Below are positions 1-6,554 of a stretch of DNA of 8,189 nt, piece by piece. The position numbers were made by a program, and so were the translations under genes. Source of the DNA: DATGQT01 sp033720695. Lineage in GTDB: Bacteria; Bacteroidota; Rhodothermia; Rhodothermales; Rubricoccaceae. Location of the stretch: assembly GCA_033720695.1 (NCBI GenBank), contig JAWWCA010000164.1:1-8189 (forward strand), read 5' to 3'. Below the pieces are notes generated by a model, which was given only the letters and a program-made list of their open reading frames with translations, was not told where the DNA came from and did no database searches. Positions within the stretch are counted from its first letter, which is position 1. Each line of letters opens with the position of its first letter.

Positions 1-1
1 C

Positions 2-55
2 GAGCAGATCGAGGCGATGTACGACGAGGTCCCCGCCGAGACGGCGGCGGCCTGA
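2..55 (+). CDS. C-terminal end of an unidentified protein (partial)
   Basis: Only the last 17 codons and a TGA stop are present; the frame starts at base 2 and the gene begins outside the window. The readable tail is EQIEAMYDEVPAETAAA, an acidic segment ending in a loose Ala-rich stretch. Its codons end almost only in G or C, as in the clear genes nearby, which supports this frame as coding. No family can be assigned from so short a piece. It converges on the minus-strand gene that ends at 103. Confidence 0.6.
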   Translation, partial: EQIEAMYDEVPAETAAA

Positions 56-66
56 GCCCCGCCCAG

Positions 67-114
67 CTGAGGGAAACCCGCCGGCCCGAGGGCGGCCTCA
101 GGTCAGCCTCGGGC
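67..114. terminator. Overlapping GC-rich hairpins at a convergent gene junction
   Basis: Two mutually exclusive folds can be drawn. One pairs GCCCGAGG (84-91) with CCTCGGGC (107-114), a perfect 8-bp stem with a 15-base loop. The other pairs CTGAGG (67-72) with CCTCAG (96-101), with an inner CCGCC/GGCGG stem (78-82 with 91-95). The site lies between the plus-strand stop at 55 and the minus-strand stop at 103-105, and it covers that stop. Neither strand shows a T tract, so intrinsic termination is inferred from position and stem strength only. Confidence 0.4.
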
Positions 115-333
115 GCGGACGGGGAAGCGCGGTCGCGGCGTGCGCGTCCGGCGCCGCGGCGCGCGGTCGCGGCTGCGGCGCGGGCGCGTGGGCGAGGTCG
201 GCGCGGGGTCGCTGGGCGGCGGCGGCGGCGGGTCGTCCGACGGAGGCCCGCCCTGGCGGCCGAGGAGGTGCCAGGCGAACAGGCCCAGGACGAAGGGCAT
301 GAGGCCGACGGCGAAGACGAGGAGCCCGAGCAT
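103..333 (-). CDS. Small single-pass membrane protein with Pro/Arg-rich tail
   Basis: The product has 76 residues. Residues 1-24 form one strongly hydrophobic helix (MLGLLVFAVGLMPFVLGLFA, then WHLLGR). A linker with a run of six prolines follows (about residues 35-40), and the last 30 or so residues are very rich in Arg and Pro. The likely topology is an N-terminal membrane anchor with a basic cytoplasmic tail. The open frame extends far upstream antisense to uvsE, but that part is a shadow; the Met at 333 begins exactly at the hydrophobic helix. No Shine-Dalgarno is visible, and the leader is C-rich. It is divergent from uvsE, with 180 bases between the two starts. I do not recognise a family. 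The basic tail could bind nucleic acid or phospholipid head groups, but nothing in the sequence proves that. Confidence 0.6.
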   Translation of the reverse strand: MLGLLVFAVGLMPFVLGLFAWHLLGRQGGPPSDDPPPPPPSDPAPTSPTRPRRSRDRAPRRRTRTPRPRFPVRARG

Positions 334-362
334 GGTGCGCGGGGGGCGGTGGAGAAGGGCGT

Positions 363-399
363 GTGGCCGGGACGGCCACGGGCTCCGGTTGTCAACCGG
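363..399. promoter_or_regulatory. Two adjacent dyads in the divergent region upstream of uvsE
   Basis: GTGGCCG (363-369) is repeated inverted as CGGCCAC (373-379) around a 3-base centre. CCGGTTG (385-391) is repeated inverted as CAACCGG (393-399) around one base. Both lie between the divergent starts at 333 (minus) and 514 (plus). The TTG at 389-391 is followed after 20 bases by AAGGTTCT (412-419), a weak match to the Bacteroidota -7 box, so the second dyad could be an operator over a -33 element for uvsE. On the minus strand the same dyad reads TTGACA, but no matching downstream element follows. GGTTCTC also occurs directly repeated at 414-420 and 438-444, and GGGGGCGCCCCC is a palindrome at 474-485. 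Function is inferred. Confidence 0.35.
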
Positions 400-513
400 C
401 CGATCCGTCCAAAGGTTCTCGGCTGCACGCGGATGCGGGTTCTCCCCAAGCCGCCGCCCGGCGGGCACTGTGAGGGGGCGCCCCCGTAGGAGTGCTCCCC
501 AACCCGGCATCCC

Positions 514-1452
514 ATGCGCCTCCGCCACCTCGGCTACGCCTGCCTCAACAAGACCCTCGGCACGAAGGCTCGGACCGTCCGCCTCGCCAACCTCACGACC
601 GAGAAGGTCATCGGGCCCATCGCCCAGAACCTCGACGACCTCCACGCCATGCTGCGCTGGAACGTCGAGCACGGCGTCCGCTTCTTCCGCGCCTCCTCCG
701 ACCTCGTCCCCTTCGCCTCGCACCCCGACTTCCCGTTCGACTGGGCGGAGGCCTTCGCCTGGAAGTTCGACGAGATCCGGCGCCTCGTGAAGGCCGACGG
801 CCTGCGCGTGACGGCGCACCCGGGCCAGTACACCGTCCTCAACTCGCCCCGCGAGGAGGTCGTGGAGGCGGCCCTCGCCGAGCTGGAGTACCACGCCCGC
901 CTCCTCGCGCTCATCGACCCCCGGCAGGGCACCATGACGCTCCACGTCGGCGGCGCCTACGGCGACCGGGCCGCGGCCATGGACCGGTTCGCTGCCACCC
1001 TTGGCCGCCTCTCCGACGAGGCCCGCGCCCGCCTCGCCATCGAGAACGACGACAAGACGTTCACGCTCGCCGAGACCGTGGCGCTGGGGGAGCGGACGGG
1101 GCTCCCGGTCATCGTGGACCTCTTCCACCACCGCTGCAACCCCTCGGGCGAGACGTGGGACGAGGGGCTCGTCCCGCTCCTCGGACGGGCCGCGGCCACG
1201 TGGGGCCGGCGCGTCCCCAAGCTCCACCTCTCCTCCCAGAAGCCCGGCACCACCACGAGCCACGCCGACTACCTCCTCATGGACGACGTCCAGACCCTCC
1301 TCGACGTGATGGAGCAGGTGGACGGCGACGCGCCCTACGACCTGATGTTGGAAGCGAAGCAGAAAGAGTGCGCGCTCCTCGAGGTGCAACGCTACCTCGA
1401 CACCGGGGACGTCCCCGAGCGGCCCACGCCGATGGAGCCCGTCCCGGCCTAG
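514..1452 (+). CDS. uvsE: UV damage endonuclease UvsE/UvdE
   Basis: This is a complete 312-residue protein of normal length for the family. UvsE cuts DNA directly 5' of UV photoproducts (cyclobutane dimers and 6-4 products) and some other lesions, starting an excision repair route independent of UvrABC. The fold is a TIM barrel related to endonuclease IV, with a multi-metal site. The expected motifs appear in order: GYACLN (7-12), FRASSD (58-63), H70, HPGQY (102-106), HVGG (144-147), IEND (176-179), DLFHH (202-206), KLHLSSQ (236-242), H250 and EAKQKE (280-285). The His, Glu and Asp metal ligands all appear present, and K236 sits where the family has a modified lysine. The start at 514 fits because GYxCxN normally lies within the first 12 residues. 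No Shine-Dalgarno lies at useful distance. It has no close partner gene, and 159 bases separate it from the next start. Confidence 0.96.
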   Translation: MRLRHLGYACLNKTLGTKARTVRLANLTTEKVIGPIAQNLDDLHAMLRWNVEHGVRFFRASSDLVPFASHPDFPFDWAEAFAWKFDEIRRLVKADGLRVTAHPGQYTVLNSPREEVVEAALAELEYHARLLALIDPRQGTMTLHVGGAYGDRAAAMDRFAATLGRLSDEARARLAIENDDKTFTLAETVALGERTGLPVIVDLFHHRCNPSGETWDEGLVPLLGRAAATWGRRVPKLHLSSQKPGTTTSHADYLLMDDVQTLLDVMEQVDGDAPYDLMLEAKQKECALLEVQRYLDTGDVPERPTPMEPVPA

Positions 1453-1531
1453 GAGGTTCTGCGTGACGGGGCGGGCTCGGCGGGCGGCAAGGGAGGGAGA
1501 GGCCGGCCAGGCGGGCGCCGCGGGTGCGCTC

Positions 1532-1543
1532 CGGGAATTCCCG
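1532..1543. promoter_or_regulatory. 12-bp perfect palindrome upstream of the receptor cassette
   Basis: CGGGAATTCCCG is a perfect palindrome in the 159-base gap between uvsE and the small lipoprotein gene, 68 bases before that gene's ATG. It sits in one of the few A/T-containing spots of the gap. CGTTGC follows directly at 1542-1547. I found no -33/-7 pair with acceptable spacing in this gap and no clear terminator for uvsE. An operator role is inference from position and symmetry only. Confidence 0.3.
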
Positions 1544-1611
1544 TTGCCCTGTCGAAACCCCGTTCCGGGCTGTCTCGTCTGCGGTCCGCGCTGCCCCACG
1601 TCCTCCTGCCC

Positions 1612-1986
1612 ATGATGCGCTCCCTCGTCGTCCTCCTGCCCGTCCTCCTCGCCGGGTGCGCGGGCGGCGGTCGTTCCTCGATCCCAGCCGAGACCTTCAG
1701 CAACACCGTCTGGCAGGAGGTGTGCCCCGGCACTACGCCCGAGACGGCCCTCCTCCGGTTCCTCCCCGACGGCACCTTCGCTTACAGCACCGGCGGCCTC
1801 GCCCCCGGCGACTTCCAGCACGACGGCGACGACCGCTGGGGCATCGTCGGGCGCGTGCTCGTGGTGACGTGGGACGACGACGGGCGGACGACCCAGTACC
1901 GCGCGAGCCGCGACGAGCCGGGCATCTACCTCGGCACGAGCTCCGATGCGTGCGGGGCGATGGCCCGGCTCGAGCCCGTCGAGTAA
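1612..1986 (+). CDS. Small predicted lipoprotein, first gene of the receptor cassette
   Basis: The product has 124 residues, with a short signal peptide and the lipobox LAGC (13-16), so Cys16 should be lipidated and about 109 residues exposed in the periplasm or at the outer membrane. The mature part carries a pattern seen in small beta-barrel, lipocalin-like or META-like proteins: NTVWQEV (31-37), RFLPDGTFAY (49-58), DRWGIVGRVLVVTW (73-86), then more beta-rich sequence. Two further Cys occur in the mature part (CPG near residue 38 and DAC near residue 112) and could form a disulfide. ATG also occurs at 1615, one codon later. The stop is 4 bases before the receptor ATG, so it is probably co-transcribed with the TonB receptor and the DUF4249 gene. 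I do not recognise a named family; lipocalin-like is a guess from the motif pattern. Confidence 0.85.
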   Translation: MMRSLVVLLPVLLAGCAGGGRSSIPAETFSNTVWQEVCPGTTPETALLRFLPDGTFAYSTGGLAPGDFQHDGDDRWGIVGRVLVVTWDDDGRTTQYRASRDEPGIYLGTSSDACGAMARLEPVE

Positions 1987-1990
1987 CCCG

Positions 1991-4264
1991 ATGACCAGGA
2001 TCCCGCTCTCGGGGCGCTGGCTCCTCCTCGCCGCGGTCGCGGCGCTGGCGCCAGGCGTGCAGGCGCAGGAGGCGGCCGTCAACGGGTTCGTCCGCGACGC
2101 CGAGACGGGCGAGACCCTCATCCAGGCCAACGTGGTGGTGGAGGGTCGCGGGCGCGGCGCCGCCACCAACACGTCGGGGTTCTACGCCCTCGCGGGGCTC
2201 GACCCCGGCCGGTACGTGCTCGCGTTCTCGTACCTCGGCTACGAGACGCGCCGCGACACGCTCGTCCTGGCCCCCGGCGAGACGCGCCGGCTCGACCGGG
2301 CGCTGCGGCCCCTGGCCGCCGCCGTCGGCGAGGTCGTCGTTGAGGCCGAGGAGCCGCTGGAGGAGGAGCGCGCGCCGGGCCTCCAGCAGGTGCCCATCCA
2401 GCTCGTCGAGCGCCTGCCCTCCGTGTTCGAGGCGGACCTCTTCCGCTCCATCCAGCTCCTCCCCGGCGTCAAGGCGTCGTCCGACTTCTCCTCCAAGCTC
2501 TACATCCGCGGCGGCAGCCCGGACCAGACCCTCATCCTCCTCGACGGCACGACGGTCTACAACCCGACGCACTTCTTCGGCTTCTTCTCGACATTCAACA
2601 CCGAGGCCATCAAGGACGTCCGCCTCTACAAGGGTGCCTACCCCGCCCTCTACGGCGGCCGCCTCGGCTCCGTCATCGACATCTACAACCGCGACGGCAA
2701 CCGGAACGAGCGGGAGGGGATGGTGCAGGTCGGCCTGCTGGCCTCCAGGGCGGGCGTCGAGGGGCCCGTGCGCGTCGGCAGGGCCGAGGGCTCGTTCATG
2801 GTGGCCGCGCGGCGCTCGACGCTGGAGCCCCTGCTCGCCTTCCTCCGCGAGGAGCTCGACGAGGACGCCATCCCCGAGCGGTTCTACTTCTACGACCTCA
2901 ACGCCAAGGTCGGCCTCGACCTCACGCCGCGCGACCGCGTCTCGCTCTCGGGCTACGCCGGCCGCGACCGCGTCCTCGTCCCCTTCGCCGACGACGCCGA
3001 GTTCGAGCTCGACTACGGCAACCAGACCCTCTCCCTCGGCTACACCCGCGTGCTCTCCGAGGCCCTCTTCTCGTCATTCCGGGCGACGGCCTCGCGCTAC
3101 CAGTCGCGCCCCATCGGGCGCGTCTCGGGGACCGAGTTCGAGCGGCCCAACGAGATCACCGACGTCTCGGGGAGGGCCGACCTCGAGTGGCTGCCGTCGG
3201 CGGCGTTCGAGGCGGAGGCGGGCGTGTGGGGCGGCCACCTCGACCTCCGCCTCCAGAGCGTCTTCGACGGCGAGGAGCGGATCAACTTCAACCGGCCGGC
3301 ACCCTACGGCTCGGGCTACGCCCAGGCGCAGTGGCGGCCCGCCCCCGACTGGATCCTGACCGGCGGCCTCCGCGCCGACTACTTCGGCGGCGGCGGGTTC
3401 GTCCGCGTCGCGCCCCGGCTCCAGGTGGAGCGCCTCTTCGGCGAGCGCGCCGTCGTCCAGCTCGCCGCCGGGCAGTACCACCAGTTCCTCACGCTCGTCT
3501 CCAACGAGGCCTTCTCCGGCTTCGACGTCTGGGTCTCGACCGGCGACGGCGTGGCGCCCAGCGTGAGTGAGCAGGTGGCGCTCGGCCTCAAGACCCGCCT
3601 CGGCGGCGGCTTCCGGTTCGACGTCGAGGTCTACGGCCGCACCATGCGCGACCTCTTCGAGATCCGCCCCGAGGTGCAGGACGTGGCCGGCCTCGACTAC
3701 GCCGACCTCTTCCGCACCGGCGAGGGCTACGCCTACGGCGCCGAGTTCCTCCTCGAGAAGCAAACCGGCGCCTTCACCGGCCTCGTCGGCTACACCCTCG
3801 CGACGACGCGCCGCCGCTTCCTCGACTCCCCCAGCTTCGACGTGTGGTACCCGCCGAAGTACGACCGCCTCCACGACCTCAACGTCGTCGGGACCTACCG
3901 GCTCGGGCGGGGGTGGTCCCTGACCGGCGCGCTCGTCTACGCCACGGGCCAGGCCTACACCGAGCCCGTCGGCCGCTACAGCCTCAGCGGGGTCGATTTC
4001 GTCTCGGGCGACATCAACGCGCTCGTCACGCGCCAGCTCAACGGGCAGCGGCTCCCGCCCTACCACCGCCTCGACCTCGGCTTCACCAAGGAGGGCCGCT
4101 TCTTCGGCTTCGGCGACTACCAGCTCCAGCTCCAGGCCGTCAACGCCTACAACCGCCGCAACCTCTGGTTCTACGCCTACGACTTCGGCGAGGAGCCCGT
4201 CGAGCGCACGGACATCCGCCAGCTCCCCATCCTCCCGAACGTGTCGCTCGAGGTCCGCTTCTGA
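1991..4264 (+). CDS. TonB-dependent outer membrane receptor with carboxypeptidase-regulatory-like domain
   Basis: The product has 757 residues. The frame is open from 1946, but the ATG at 1991 starts a proper signal peptide (1-25, cleavage after PGVQA), while the earlier Met would overlap the lipoprotein gene. Domains in order: CarboxypepD_reg-like beta-sandwich (about 28-110, AVNGFVRDAETGETL near the start); a TonB-box-like EVVVEA (114-119); a plug (about 133-235) with RSIQLLPGV, YIRGGSPDQTLILLDG and YKGAYPALYGGRLGSVIDI; then a 22-strand-type barrel from about 245 to the terminal SLEVRF, ending in the Phe typical of outer membrane proteins. Such receptors import large or scarce ligands with energy from TonB-ExbBD. 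At 757 residues it is much shorter than SusC-type glycan transporters and no SusD is present. The ligand is unknown. It overlaps the DUF4249 gene by one base, a pairing repeatedly seen in Bacteroidota. Confidence 0.94.
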   Translation: MTRIPLSGRWLLLAAVAALAPGVQAQEAAVNGFVRDAETGETLIQANVVVEGRGRGAATNTSGFYALAGLDPGRYVLAFSYLGYETRRDTLVLAPGETRRLDRALRPLAAAVGEVVVEAEEPLEEERAPGLQQVPIQLVERLPSVFEADLFRSIQLLPGVKASSDFSSKLYIRGGSPDQTLILLDGTTVYNPTHFFGFFSTFNTEAIKDVRLYKGAYPALYGGRLGSVIDIYNRDGNRNEREGMVQVGLLASRAGVEGPVRVGRAEGSFMVAARRSTLEPLLAFLREELDEDAIPERFYFYDLNAKVGLDLTPRDRVSLSGYAGRDRVLVPFADDAEFELDYGNQTLSLGYTRVLSEALFSSFRATASRYQSRPIGRVSGTEFERPNEITDVSGRADLEWLPSAAFEAEAGVWGGHLDLRLQSVFDGEERINFNRPAPYGSGYAQAQWRPAPDWILTGGLRADYFGGGGFVRVAPRLQVERLFGERAVVQLAAGQYHQFLTLVSNEAFSGFDVWVSTGDGVAPSVSEQVALGLKTRLGGGFRFDVEVYGRTMRDLFEIRPEVQDVAGLDYADLFRTGEGYAYGAEFLLEKQTGAFTGLVGYTLATTRRRFLDSPSFDVWYPPKYDRLHDLNVVGTYRLGRGWSLTGALVYATGQAYTEPVGRYSLSGVDFVSGDINALVTRQLNGQRLPPYHRLDLGFTKEGRFFGFGDYQLQLQAVNAYNRRNLWFYAYDFGEEPVERTDIRQLPILPNVSLEVRF

Positions 4265-5160
4265 TGCACCGCGCTCTCCTCCTCGCCCTGACCCTCCTCG
4301 TGGGGTGCGACGCCGCTGGCTTCGACGACTTCGTGCCGGAGGTCGCCGTCAGCGCCGTGCTCGAGGCCGACTCCACGCTCCCCCTCGTCTACCTCTCCCA
4401 GACGGGGCCCATCGACGAGCCCTACGACCCGCTCGAGCGCGCCCTCCGCGGGGCCGGCGTCGCCGTGTCGCTCCTCCGAGCCGACGGCTCCGTGGAGGCC
4501 CGCTACGACTACCGCGACCTCGCCGACCTCACGGGCGAGGACTCGCTCGCCGGGATCTACTCGCCGCCGGCCGTGCGCGTGCTCGCCGAACGGCGTTACC
4601 GCCTGGAGGCCCTCGTCCCGGGCTTCGAGGCCCCCGTCACGGCCGAGACCACGGTCCCCCGTGCCTTCGAGATCGTCCGCCCCCCCCCGGACACCGTCGT
4701 CTTCCAGCAGGGCAGCCCCCCCGGCTCCGACGTGACGCCGAGCGGGGTGGGCGGGGCGCCCTCGGTCTACGTCTTCACCATCACGTCCCTCGAGCCCGCC
4801 GTGGAGGCGCTGACGCCGTTCGCGGCCGACCTCTTCTTCGACCGGGACGTCTCCTTCGACAACTTCGTCGTCACCAACTCGCCGCTCCTCAACGAGGGGA
4901 ACTACGACCGCAACGCCGACGGCACCCTCCGCATCGAGGCGCCGTGGTTCGCGTTCAACTTCTTCGGCGCCAACCGCCTCCAGATCACCGCGCTCGACGA
5001 GGCGCTCCAGACCTTCCTCGAGTTCCAGGCCATCCAGTTCGTACCCACCACGATCTCGCCGGGCGAGATCCCCAACGTGCCGACGAACGTGCAGAACGGG
5101 GTGGGCGTGTTTGGGGCTGTCGCGCAGGCGACGACCTCGCTCGTCGTCGCGAGGCCCTAA
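4264..5160 (+). CDS. DUF4249 family lipoprotein
   Basis: The product has 298 residues. The ATG overlaps the receptor stop (TGATG), which suggests translational coupling. The signal peptide ends in the lipobox LVGC (12-15), giving a lipidated Cys15 followed by an acidic DAAGFDDF segment. The rest is beta-rich: an N-terminal beta-sandwich-like part (FVPEVAVSAVLEAD, then VYLSQTGPIDEPY), a middle VPRAFEIVR region, and the C-terminal signature NVQNGVGVFGA that is typical of DUF4249 proteins. The family has no established function; its steady position next to carboxypeptidase-like TonB receptors makes a surface or periplasmic accessory for ligand capture likely, but that is inference. A run of nine C at 4680-4688 lies inside codons for RPPPDTV. 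No normal start exists further upstream in a sensible context. Confidence 0.88.
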   Translation: MHRALLLALTLLVGCDAAGFDDFVPEVAVSAVLEADSTLPLVYLSQTGPIDEPYDPLERALRGAGVAVSLLRADGSVEARYDYRDLADLTGEDSLAGIYSPPAVRVLAERRYRLEALVPGFEAPVTAETTVPRAFEIVRPPPDTVVFQQGSPPGSDVTPSGVGGAPSVYVFTITSLEPAVEALTPFAADLFFDRDVSFDNFVVTNSPLLNEGNYDRNADGTLRIEAPWFAFNFFGANRLQITALDEALQTFLEFQAIQFVPTTISPGEIPNVPTNVQNGVGVFGAVAQATTSLVVARP

Positions 5161-5165
5161 ACGCG

Positions 5166-5195
5166 CCGAGGGCCGACCCGGTGGCCGGCCCTCGG
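5166..5195. terminator. Bidirectional hairpin between convergent genes
   Basis: CCGAGGGCCG (5166-5175) and CGGCCCTCGG (5186-5195) form a perfect 10-bp GC stem with a 10-base loop. It starts 5 bases after the DUF4249 stop and ends 22 bases from the stop of the convergent fasciclin gene. No T tract follows on either strand, so termination may rely on the stem alone or on Rho. Position and symmetry make a shared terminator the simplest reading. Confidence 0.65.
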
Positions 5196-5217
5196 TGGGG
5201 GAGAGCGGAGGGGGCCC

Positions 5218-5766
5218 TCAGTTGGTGTCCACCATCCCGCCCGGGGTCGGGTTGAGGACGAGGTTGATGACGTGGATGACGCCGTTCGTAGCGGCGAGGT
5301 CGGCGTAGACGACGTCGGCGTCGTCGATGTTGACGGAGGTGCCGTCGAGGCTGACGGAGGCCTGCTCGCCGCTCAGGGTCTCGACGATCATGCCGTCGCT
5401 GAGGTCGCCGGCCATCACGTTGCCCTCGACGACGTGGTAGAGCAGGACGTTGCGGAGGGCGTCGGTGTCGCTCGGGTCCACGCCGGCGCGGGCGAACGCG
5501 TCGTTCGTGGGCGCGAAGACGGTGAAGGGGCCGTCGCCGCTGAGGGCGTCGACGAGCCCGGCCGCCTGCACGGCGCCGACGAGGGCCGAGAGGTCATCGA
5601 CGGCCATGGCGTTCTCGAGGACGGAGTTGCTGGGGGACGTCCCGGACAGGTCGAGGGTGGTGCTCATCGAGCCGTCGTCCATCGCCATGTCCTGGGAGCT
5701 ACCGCAGCCCGCGAGGACCATGAGGAGGAGGGCGCCGGCGAAGGGCGCAAGGCGAAGCGTATGCAT
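5218..5766 (-). CDS. Fasciclin (FAS1) domain lipoprotein
   Basis: The product has 182 residues. The signal peptide ends in lipobox LAGC (18-21), so Cys21 should be lipidated. A short Met/Asp/Ser-rich linker follows (SQDMAMDDGSM, 24-34), then one complete FAS1 domain at about 48-175. The two conserved FAS1 blocks are clear: H1 as FTVFAPTNDAF (81-91) and H2 as NGVIHVINLVLNP (161-173), with YHVVEG (110-115) between them. FAS1 domains mediate adhesion or protein-protein contact; single-domain bacterial forms are usually secreted or anchored. The start at 5766 directly begins the signal peptide. The 92-base upstream gap is almost pure pyrimidine on the coding strand near the start, with no Shine-Dalgarno. 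Its relation to the SDR gene upstream is only same-strand proximity. Confidence 0.93.
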   Translation of the reverse strand: MHTLRLAPFAGALLLMVLAGCGSSQDMAMDDGSMSTTLDLSGTSPSNSVLENAMAVDDLSALVGAVQAAGLVDALSGDGPFTVFAPTNDAFARAGVDPSDTDALRNVLLYHVVEGNVMAGDLSDGMIVETLSGEQASVSLDGTSVNIDDADVVYADLAATNGVIHVINLVLNPTPGGMVDTN

Positions 5767-5858
5767 CGGGGGGAGGGGGGAGGTGAGAGGGGGAATCGAG
5801 AGAGGTGAGGGGGTGCAACGGGGCAGGCGAGACCGGGTTCACGCGGTTCGCCACCGTT

Positions 5859-6515
5859 TCACACGGCCGCCCGGCGCACAATCGCGTCGGCCTCGTGGAC
5901 GTGGACCCCTGCCGGCCGCTCCGCCGCCACCTGCACCATCGCCTCGGCGACCGCCCGGGCCGGCGTCGCCCGGTACCGCCGGAGCGGGCCGACGAGGACG
6001 GGCGAAAGGATCTTCAGGACGCCCAGGGCCACCTTTTCCTTCGACCGCGCCTCGCGCCGCACCCCCGAGAGCTGCGACGGCCGGAAGATCGACAGGCTCT
6101 CGAAGCCGACGTCCTTCAGGGCGTCCTCCACCTCGCCCTTGACCCGGGCGTAGAAGAAGGGCGATTTCGGGTTCGCCCCGATGGACGAAATGAGGAGGTA
6201 CTGGCTCGCGCCCTGCCCGTGGGCGAGCTGCGCCGCCGCGAACGGGTAGTCCCGGTCCACGCGAGCGAAGGCCTCCTCGGAGCCGGCGTCCTTGATCGTG
6301 GTGCCGAGGCAGCAGAACACGTCGTCGCATCGGAAGAGGTCGGGATGCTCGGCGATCCGGTCGAAGTCCACGACGTGGTGCGTGTGCCCGGGCCCGGCCA
6401 CCGGCATCGGCCGCCGGCCGAGCGTGACGACGCGGTCCCAGCGGTCGTGGTCGAGGAGGAGGGGCAGGGCGTGCGAGCCGACGAGGCCGGTGGCGCCGAG
6501 GAGGAGGGCCGTCAT
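5859..6515 (-). CDS. NAD(P)-binding oxidoreductase, atypical SDR of TIP30/HTATIP2 type
   Basis: The product has 218 residues, typical of this short-chain dehydrogenase branch, and is cytoplasmic with no signal peptide. The Rossmann glycine motif is at the very N terminus, GATGLVG (7-13), which fixes the start at 6515. Further motifs are CCLGTT (68-73), SSIGAN (110-115), the active-site-like pair Y122 and K126 in FYARVKGEVE, and FRPSQLSG (144-151). The motif order and the RPSxLxG block match HTATIP2/TIP30-like and related bacterial NAD(P)H-binding proteins. The substrate is unknown and cannot be deduced here. A promoter-like element lies about 40 bases upstream. The leader is rich in C and T and has no Shine-Dalgarno. 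The fasciclin gene follows 92 bases downstream and could share the transcript, though that spacing is loose. Confidence 0.92.
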   Translation of the reverse strand: MTALLLGATGLVGSHALPLLLDHDRWDRVVTLGRRPMPVAGPGHTHHVVDFDRIAEHPDLFRCDDVFCCLGTTIKDAGSEEAFARVDRDYPFAAAQLAHGQGASQYLLISSIGANPKSPFFYARVKGEVEDALKDVGFESLSIFRPSQLSGVRREARSKEKVALGVLKILSPVLVGPLRRYRATPARAVAEAMVQVAAERPAGVHVHEADAIVRRAAV

Positions 6516-6554
6516 CGCAGGGGGGCGCGGGCGGTGGCAGGGAGGAGGGGCCGA

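Noticed and set aside
1946..1990. Earlier in-frame ATG for the TonB receptor
   Set aside because: It would overlap the lipoprotein gene by 41 bases and place 15 extra residues before an otherwise perfect signal peptide at 1991.
334..2172. Very long open frame on the minus strand antisense to uvsE and the small lipoprotein gene
   Set aside because: It is opposite a clear uvsE, is low-complexity Gly/Val/Glu/Arg-rich sequence, and exists because high third-position GC removes stops. Only its last 76 codons (103-333) look like a real gene.
3074..4066. 330-codon open frame on the minus strand inside the receptor gene
   Set aside because: It lies wholly antisense to the barrel of a well-supported TonB receptor and its product has no recognisable domain.
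5801..5820. CGTTGC (minus strand) as a -7 box for the fasciclin gene
   Set aside because: There is no TTG 19-21 bases upstream of it, so it lacks half of the promoter pattern.
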